This document shows, piece by piece, positions 31,940-37,009 of a DNA stretch of 37,009 bases. Source of the stretch: Candidatus Methanoperedens sp. (GTDB lineage Archaea > Halobacteriota > Methanosarcinia > Methanosarcinales > Methanoperedenaceae). The stretch spans positions 1 through 37,009 of the forward strand of contig VEPN01000031.1 in the NCBI GenBank assembly GCA_012026835.1, read 5' to 3'. Position 1 is the stretch's first letter. Every line of letters begins with the position of its first letter. The notes below the pieces were generated by a model. That model saw only the letters and a list, made by a program, of their open reading frames with translations. It made no database searches and was not told the DNA's origin. The translations under genes and the position numbers were made by a program.

Positions 31940-32777
31940 TGACTGGACCGGGGTTGCCCTGGGGAACGCTGTCCGGCGCATCGGTATGCAGCCCCTTAAA
32001 TTCAGCTTCACAGCAGCGACTTCGGATATCCAGGAAGGGAAGTTATACGCTGGCGACCTCGACCTGTCAGCGCTTGATGCTATCATCGTAAGAGACATGG
32101 GGCCAAGCACCAAAAATGACATATCCTTCAGGTTCGATATACTCTGCCAGCTCAAAGAGCTTGGGGTAGAAGTAATCAATTCGCCTGAATCCATCGCGCG
32201 GGCTGCGAACAAGTACGTTTCAAGCTATCTCTTCAGAAGAAACGGCATCACCACCCCCGGAACAGTGGTGACCAATAACCTTGATGAAGCCGTAAAGGCG
32301 CTCTCTACCTTCGGATGCGCTGTAGTGAAACCTGTTTTCGGATATAAAGGGATCGGTGTGGAGCGCATTGAAAACAACGAGGCGGGATTAAAGAAGCTCA
32401 AGGAACTGCTTGAAAAAAACAACCTGCTCTACATACAGGAATTCATATCCAATCCCGGAAGGGATATAAGGGTATTCGTGGTGGATAATAAAGTGGCGGG
32501 TTCCATATACAGGATCGCGCCGCCCGGAAGCTGGATAAATAACCTGAGCCAGGGCGGCAGCGCCAGACCATGCATATTAACAGGTGAGCAGGAAGAACTT
32601 GCCCTGAAAGCTGCGCAGGCAACAGGTACGGTCTATGCCGGTGTGGATATTATTGAGGGTGACAGGGATTATGTTATAGAGATTAACGGGACGCCATCAG
32701 GGAAAGGCATTTTTGAAGCCAGCGGGGTTGATGTTGCCGTTAAGATTGCCGGGTATTTGAGGAATCTGCTGGAATAA
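31905..32777 (+). CDS. RimK-family ATP-grasp ligase, MptN-like
   Basis: A 290-residue ATP-grasp glutamate ligase. Motifs: NSPESIARAANKYVSSYLF (lid/ATP region), VVKPVFGYKGIGV (phosphate loop), YIQEFI, RDIRVFVVDNKV, and the Mg-binding GVDIIEG...YVIEINGTPSGKG. In methanogenic archaea close relatives add glutamate to tetrahydromethanopterin (MptN, giving tetrahydrosarcinapterin) or to F420 (CofF). I favour MptN because a dihydropteroate synthase-like gene lies two genes on, but CofF or another specificity is possible. SD weak (GAGA). It begins within the remnant of the BRO/DinD gene. Confidence 0.72.
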   Translation: MKKIGIAVTDPDDWTGVALGNAVRRIGMQPLKFSFTAATSDIQEGKLYAGDLDLSALDAIIVRDMGPSTKNDISFRFDILCQLKELGVEVINSPESIARAANKYVSSYLFRRNGITTPGTVVTNNLDEAVKALSTFGCAVVKPVFGYKGIGVERIENNEAGLKKLKELLEKNNLLYIQEFISNPGRDIRVFVVDNKVAGSIYRIAPPGSWINNLSQGGSARPCILTGEQEELALKAAQATGTVYAGVDIIEGDRDYVIEINGTPSGKGIFEASGVDVAVKIAGYLRNLLE

Positions 32778-32848
32778 CCGGAACTGATTCAGGACTCTGC
32801 AAAAACCAGGCAAAAGATTGAATATCTTTTAAACGATATTAACAGTAA

Positions 32849-33529
32849 ATGGTAACGGACTTTACATCAGACTTTACTTTTTTTATCCAGGCATTCATAG
32901 CCATTTTTTCAATCGTCAATCCCCTCAGCGGTGTGATGGCTTTTATCTCCATAACATCACACATGAACAAGGAGGACAGGATATACGTTGCAAAACGCTG
33001 TTCATTTATTGCCTGCATTATAGCCATTATTTTTGCATTATCAGGGGAATATATATTGCAGAATCTTTTCCAGATCACGGTAAATCACCTGAGGATAGCA
33101 GGCGGCGTTTTACTGTTCCTTGTGGCAATGGACATGCTGTTTGGCAGGATAACAAGAGAGAGCATTACATCCGAGGAACTCAAAGATGCTGCGCAGAGGG
33201 AAGACGTCTCGATTTTCCCTATGGCAATGCCCATGCTAACAGGCCCGGGCGCAATTACAACTATCATATTATATACTGCCACAGGTACTGATAAAATAAA
33301 AGCGGCTGAATATAATCTTGATCCGATATCGGCAAAAATTATTGTGATAGGGGCTATCCTGCTCACGTTTGTAATTACTTTTGTGATTTTCAGGTTTTCA
33401 GATTATTTTAACAAAGTTGTCGGGCTAACAGGTATGATGGTAATGACGAGATTAATGGGCCTTTTCCTTGGCGCTATAGCTGTCAGCTTTATTGCAGATG
33501 GGATAAAAGGATTGTTTGGATTGAGCTAA
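32849..33529 (+). CDS. MarC family membrane protein
   Basis: A 226-residue integral membrane protein with six hydrophobic segments and the MarC/UPF0056 signatures FIQAFIAIFSIVNPL, FSLAIVA-like LSGEYILQ, RIAGGVLLFLVAMDML and PMAMPMLTGPGAITT. Function of the family is unclear (once linked to antibiotic resistance, not confirmed). TATA-like TTTTAAAC about 24 nt before the ATG suggests a leaderless start. It ends 1 nt before the dihydropteroate synthase-like gene. Confidence 0.88.
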   Translation: MVTDFTSDFTFFIQAFIAIFSIVNPLSGVMAFISITSHMNKEDRIYVAKRCSFIACIIAIIFALSGEYILQNLFQITVNHLRIAGGVLLFLVAMDMLFGRITRESITSEELKDAAQREDVSIFPMAMPMLTGPGAITTIILYTATGTDKIKAAEYNLDPISAKIIVIGAILLTFVITFVIFRFSDYFNKVVGLTGMMVMTRLMGLFLGAIAVSFIADGIKGLFGLS

Positions 33530-33530
33530 G

Positions 33531-35009
33531 ATGAATATCCTTGTTGTCACCGGGAGGCTGGCAGAAAAGACGGTAGGGAAGTCGGTTCGAAATGAAGCCG
33601 AAATTCTTGTCCTTGATATAGAGGTGGCAGCGTTTACCACTCCCGGTCTACTCCGGCGTTCCCTGCCCCATAAAAAGTATGACCTGATACTTATTCCGGG
33701 TCTTGCATCGGGGGATTTTTCAGGACTTGAAAAAGAAATAAACACGCCAATAAGGCTTGGACCGAAACATGCTGTTGACCTCGGTTTTGTTCTTTCTTTT
33801 GCTGAGAACACTCCTTTTTCCACACAGGTCCCTGCATGTGAACTTTTGACTGAAAAAAAAAGATCAGATGCGATTGGAAAAATAAACAAACTTGAGATGG
33901 AGGCGGCTGCTTCCCTGTTCATAAAAGGGGTAAAGATCGGCGGGAATTCCCGTATGAAAGTGATGGCTGAAGTGGTGGACGCCGGGAATTTGGAACAACA
34001 AAAGTTGATCGACAGGATATTGTATTTCAAAGAACAGGGCGCTGACATAATCGACCTTGGAATATCGCTTGAAACGACAAGGGAACAGGTAAGAACTGCG
34101 GTATTAACTGCAAAATCTATCACCTCCCTGCCTCTTAGCATCGATACGCTGGAACCCGGCCTGATAAATGAGGGACTGGATGCTGGTGCAGACATCGTAC
34201 TGAGCCTGAATTCTGAAAATATTAATGAAGTAAGGGATAATATCATCAGGAGTTCTGCTGCCGCCGTAATAATCCCCGATTGCTCCTGTGAGCTTGAGAG
34301 CCTTTTTAACACAATCGTATCAGCCCGTGATTCAGGAATAAATAATATAATTGCAGATCCCGTGCTTGAACCACTGGGTCACGGATTTGTTGAATCAATT
34401 GACAGGTATTATGAGTTCAGGAAACGCGACGGGTCAACACCGCTGTTTTTTGGCGCAGGTAATGTGTCAGAACTAATGGATGCGGATTCTGCGGGAATCA
34501 ATGCATTGCTTTCAGGTATTTCAATGGAGCTTGATGCGAGTATCCTGTTCACTCCCGAATACAGCGATAAGGCCCGCGGCAGCGTGCATGAGTTAAAAAC
34601 AGCTTCAATGATGATGATTCTTGCAAGAGAAAGGGGCAGCGCTCCCAAGGACCTGGGTATCGATCTCCTGGAGATAAAAGAAAAAAGAAGGCGGGAGTTC
34701 GGGAAGCTGCCTGTTTCATCCATAAAAGCAGAGGGCAGTAGGCAATGGCATCTTGATCCTGCCGGCTGCTTCAAAATCGAGATCACGGAGGATGAAATCA
34801 GGGATGGGAAGCCCAAGTCCGGAAAAATCGTTGCAAAGCATAAGAATAAATCCATCGAAGGTGAAACGGCCAAAGAAGTTCTTGATACGATACTTCGTTT
34901 CGGCCTTGTTTCGAATCCTGACCATGCAGGTTATCTTGGAAGAGAACTAATGAAAGCCGAAATTGCCCTGAAATTCAGGAGGAGTTATTCCCAGGATGAC
35001 AAGTTTTGA
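33531..35009 (+). CDS. Archaeal dihydropteroate synthase-like protein
   Basis: A 492-residue protein. Residues 1-140 form an N-terminal domain (MNILVVTGRLAEKTVGK); residues about 145-390 a TIM-barrel pterin-binding domain with ILYFKEQGADIIDLGISLET (the DHPS pattern for binding pterin), LPLSIDTLEP, DIVLSLN and FFGAGNVSEL; residues about 410-485 a C-terminal DUF4346-like domain. This long form is known in methanogens and is thought to take part in pterin (tetrahydromethanopterin) synthesis or binding, where p-aminobenzoate-ribofuranosyl phosphate replaces pABA; the exact step is uncertain. It overlaps the mqnC-type gene by 14 nt. Confidence 0.82.
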   Translation: MNILVVTGRLAEKTVGKSVRNEAEILVLDIEVAAFTTPGLLRRSLPHKKYDLILIPGLASGDFSGLEKEINTPIRLGPKHAVDLGFVLSFAENTPFSTQVPACELLTEKKRSDAIGKINKLEMEAAASLFIKGVKIGGNSRMKVMAEVVDAGNLEQQKLIDRILYFKEQGADIIDLGISLETTREQVRTAVLTAKSITSLPLSIDTLEPGLINEGLDAGADIVLSLNSENINEVRDNIIRSSAAAVIIPDCSCELESLFNTIVSARDSGINNIIADPVLEPLGHGFVESIDRYYEFRKRDGSTPLFFGAGNVSELMDADSAGINALLSGISMELDASILFTPEYSDKARGSVHELKTASMMMILARERGSAPKDLGIDLLEIKEKRRREFGKLPVSSIKAEGSRQWHLDPAGCFKIEITEDEIRDGKPKSGKIVAKHKNKSIEGETAKEVLDTILRFGLVSNPDHAGYLGRELMKAEIALKFRRSYSQDDKF

Positions 35010-36102
35010 TTTGATAAAACAATTTTACAATGATGAAGATGATATTGCGGGAATTCTTACCGCTGCATTGGATAATGATCCTCCCGGATTAGATGATGGT
35101 GTTAAGCTTCTTGAATGCAGCAATATCAACCTTACTGGTGCGGCTGCTGACATGCTGAGAAAAGACAGTGCAGGAGAGCTTGTTACTTTCGTTATAGACA
35201 GGAACATAAATTACACCAACATCTGCTCTTCAAAATGCAAATTCTGTGCATTCTACAGGGAGCCCGGGGCAGAAGATGCATATGTCCTTGGAATAGATGA
35301 GATTATTTCAAAAATTGACGAGGCAGTCAGGCTCGGCGCGACCCAGATATTGATACAGGGAGGAGTGAACCCTTCAATTACCATAGAATATTACGAAGAG
35401 ATGCTAAGGCAGGTTAAAAAAAGGTTCAATGTCCAGATGCATGCGTTTTCACCTCCTGAGATAGTTCACATCTCGAAGCTGTACGGGGCAGGCATCAGGG
35501 AAACGATCTCGCGCCTGCATGACGCAGGGCTTGATTCCATTCCAGGAGGTGGGGCTGAGATACTTGATGACAGGGTACGCAGTTATGTTTCACCGGATAA
35601 GATCGGATGGGAAAAATGGCAGGAAGTCATGCTTACCGCCCATTCGCTCGGGATCCCGACAACTGCAACGATGGTATTCGGGCATGCCGAAACCCTGAGG
35701 GAAAGGGTTGAACACATTATCAGGATACGGGATATGCAGAAAAAAACCAGCGGCTTCACTGCATTCATTCCGTGGAGTTTCCAGTCAGAAAACACGCAGT
35801 TAAGCGGGAACTCGACAGGAATAGATTATCTTAAAATTGTCGCAGTATCGCGGATTTTGCTAAATGGTTATATCAGGAACATCCAGGCTTCATGGGTAAC
35901 GCAGGGGCTTTCCATGGCCCAGGTGGCATTGAACTACGGGGCCAACGACCTCGGGGGGACAATGATAGAAGAAAATGTTGTCAGGGCTGCAGGTGTGCCG
36001 TTTCACAGCAAGAACGTAGAGGAATTCGTGCATATAGCTAAAAAAATGGGGCGTCCCATAGCGAAAAGGGATACGCTGTATAATATATTAGAGCGATATT
36101 AG
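34996..36102 (+). CDS. mqnC: Radical SAM enzyme, MqnC-type (cyclic dehypoxanthinyl futalosine synthase)
   Basis: A 368-residue radical SAM protein with CSSKCKFC (Cys77, Cys81, Cys84) binding the [4Fe-4S] cluster. The distinguishing stretches GLDSIPGGGAEIL, TTATMVFGHAETLRERVEH, FTAFIPWSFQSENT and IQASWVTQGLSMAQVALNYGANDLGG match MqnC of the futalosine menaquinone pathway; the F420 enzyme CofH typically reads GLDTIPGTAAEIL and FVPLPF instead. MqnC cyclises dehypoxanthine futalosine. Finding it in an archaeon with marker-2 fits menaquinone-dependent methane oxidizers. Coupled by overlap to the preceding gene. Confidence 0.82.
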   Translation: MTSFDLIKQFYNDEDDIAGILTAALDNDPPGLDDGVKLLECSNINLTGAAADMLRKDSAGELVTFVIDRNINYTNICSSKCKFCAFYREPGAEDAYVLGIDEIISKIDEAVRLGATQILIQGGVNPSITIEYYEEMLRQVKKRFNVQMHAFSPPEIVHISKLYGAGIRETISRLHDAGLDSIPGGGAEILDDRVRSYVSPDKIGWEKWQEVMLTAHSLGIPTTATMVFGHAETLRERVEHIIRIRDMQKKTSGFTAFIPWSFQSENTQLSGNSTGIDYLKIVAVSRILLNGYIRNIQASWVTQGLSMAQVALNYGANDLGGTMIEENVVRAAGVPFHSKNVEEFVHIAKKMGRPIAKRDTLYNILERY

Positions 36103-36104
36103 TC

Positions 36105-36596
36105 ATGCCATTTACACCATTCCACTGGGGGCCGGCTGCTTTGGCAGGTTTGATTTTTTCCAGGGTATTTTATTTCCCGGCGCTTCTTGCAGCCAGCGTG
36201 ATAATTGACATTGAGCCGTTTAGCATCCTGGTTTTCGGTCTGGATTACCCCCTTCATGGATTTTTCCACAGTTTCCCGGGCGGGTCCCTGATCGCAGTAT
36301 TTACCTCTGTCGTTATTTATTTTTTCAGGAATGACATAAATAATTTGATGAGGCTGTTCAAACTTGAACAGGTTTCATCATTTAAGAAAATTTTATGGAC
36401 TTCGTTTTTCGGTGTTTATTTACATATCCTGCTTGATGCAACGATATATGGAGACATGAAGCCGTTTTATCCTGCCGGGATTAACCCGTTCTATGGGTTT
36501 TTCTCAGCGGGGCAGGTTTATCTTTTTTCGGGTTTGTCGCTCCTGGCTGCAATAATCGTATATCTGGTCAGGATTTTCTTTGTAAAAAAGAACTGA
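36105..36596 (+). CDS. Multispanning membrane protein, YdjM/DUF4184-type
   Basis: A 163-residue membrane protein with four or five hydrophobic segments. The N-terminal MPFTPFHWGPAALAGLIF, then IDIEPF, DYPLHGFFHSFPGG and YLHILLDATIYG, match membrane-bound metal-dependent hydrolase-like proteins (LexA-regulated YdjM type): conserved His and Asp residues in or near helices could bind a metal. Substrate unknown. Starts 2 nt after the mqnC stop, so probably in the same operon. Its stop codon lies in a hairpin shared with the convergent ORF. Confidence 0.8.
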   Translation: MPFTPFHWGPAALAGLIFSRVFYFPALLAASVIIDIEPFSILVFGLDYPLHGFFHSFPGGSLIAVFTSVVIYFFRNDINNLMRLFKLEQVSSFKKILWTSFFGVYLHILLDATIYGDMKPFYPAGINPFYGFFSAGQVYLFSGLSLLAAIIVYLVRIFFVKKN

Positions 36597-36608
36597 ACTT
36601 TTTCAGTT
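36591..36608. terminator. Bidirectional hairpin over two stop codons
   Basis: AACTGAA (36591-36597) and TTCAGTT (36602-36608) pair exactly around CTTT. The TGA stop of the plus-strand gene (36594-36596) and of the minus-strand ORF (36603-36605) both lie inside the stem. T-rich sequence on the plus strand follows the first arm. Confidence 0.5.
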
Positions 36609-36955
36609 AAGTTCGTACTTCTGTGTCACAGTATTGAATGTTGGCGGGATCATCCTGTATTTTTTCGCCCAGACTATCCAGCCATTTTCGTATATGGCGG
36701 TGGCATAATCATCGTAAAGCACTATTCCATAATAGTCATATTTTTTAGAATTTATTTTAATAGTATTGTTATTACGGTATAATTTGTATGCTGCCCTGTC
36801 TTTGTCATCACCTATCTCAACTTCATTTTCCTTAAAAGTATAAACCAGAGACGGTTGCCATTCGGCCCACTGGACTTCGAGCCTGAAAGGTACTTGGGGG
36901 ATCAGACTCTTATAGCGTGATTCTAAAGCCTCCGTAATTTTTAAGAATCATTAAA
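36603..36955 (-). pseudogene. Open frame without a usual start codon, hypothetical
   Basis: A minus-strand frame of about 115 codons, RLEVQWAEWQPSLVYTFKEN, then KYDYYGIVLYDDYATAIYEN, ending in VTQKYELN. There is an in-frame stop at about 36953 and no ATG, GTG or TTG between that stop and well inside the domain, although GGAGG lies near the 5' end (about 36930). A frame one base different starts ATG ATT CTT (36950) but stops after 13 codons, so one indel would restore a start. Either a 5'-frameshifted gene or a sequencing error. No family recognised. Confidence 0.45.
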
Positions 36956-36980
36956 CAGATTATTTAATGGGGGTATTAAA

Positions 36981-37009
36981 ATGACAATAACACCAAGAGG
37001 TGAATCATT
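36981..37009 (+). CDS. Start of a gene cut by the window edge
   Basis: ATG with GGGGG 8 nt upstream and TATTTAAT about 20 nt upstream, reading MTITPRGES to the window end. Nothing can be said about the product. Confidence 0.35.

Noticed and set aside
34996-36102. CofH (F420 synthesis) assignment
   Set aside because: The diagnostic stretches (GGGAEIL, FIPWSFQ, IQASWVTQG) fit MqnC better than CofH; kept only as the alternative.
1-37009. tRNA or rRNA genes
   Set aside because: No GTTCRANNC T-loop with matching acceptor stem and no rRNA-like sequence was seen by eye; a covariance search would be decisive.

Overview
The window looks like a chromosomal segment of a methane-metabolising euryarchaeon, most likely a menaquinone-using, Methanoperedens-like (ANME-2d) member of the Methanosarcinales. 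The archaeal signs are: pelota, a methanogenesis-marker-2-type AIR-synthase paralogue, a RimK-type ligase resembling MptN, the archaeal dihydropteroate synthase-like protein, an S-layer-type domain, and TATA boxes about 24-30 nt upstream of several starts with little or no Shine-Dalgarno sequence. An MqnC-type radical SAM enzyme (futalosine route to menaquinone) suggests the Methanoperedens-like identity. This is an inference from gene content only.

Layout. 1-2300: accessory-looking, AT-rich edge with a membrane-anchored hypothetical, a PD-(D/E)XK nuclease-like gene and a frameshifted HNH gene. 2300-5750: divergent deformylase-like protein, small protein, membrane-anchored alpha/beta hydrolase, marker-2 protein, and a YqjD/YqjE-like membrane pair. 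5754-6129: a convergent intergenic region with two strong hairpins, one built from six phased copies of ACGAACT. 6130-9676 (minus strand): hypothetical protein, HtrA-like protease and S9 peptidase in one operon. 9998-11557: thermolysin-like metalloprotease with an altered zinc-ligand motif.

12004-20097 is the most striking part: one tightly packed seven-gene operon encoding a complete stressosome module (RsbR, RsbS, RsbT, RsbX) followed by a hybrid histidine kinase whose N-terminus looks like the RsbT-binding domain of RsbU, then a membrane-anchored solute-binding protein translationally coupled to a second membrane hybrid kinase. Archaea have no sigma factors, so the usual RsbU-RsbV-RsbW-SigB output cannot apply. 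The layout suggests that RsbT released from the stressosome drives a phosphorelay. A stand-alone receiver protein lies convergent at 20101-20511.

20635-24579: phosphodiesterase, BlaI-type repressor coupled to a membrane M48/M56 protease, HtpX, a hypothetical, and a nitroreductase coupled to a TusA-like protein. 24580-25191 and 25717-26070 are non-coding, with direct repeats, a structured leader and hairpins around a winged-helix regulator. 26071-31275: small conserved proteins, an S-layer-like protein, pelota coupled to a DUF434 protein with a PIN/NYN-like acidic pattern, and a RecQ helicase containing an 18-bp tandem repeat. 31420-36596: a small conserved protein, a decayed BRO/DinD gene, and a biosynthetic cluster (MptN-like ligase, MarC, dihydropteroate synthase-like protein, MqnC, membrane protein). 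The right edge has an ORF without a normal start codon and the first codons of another gene.
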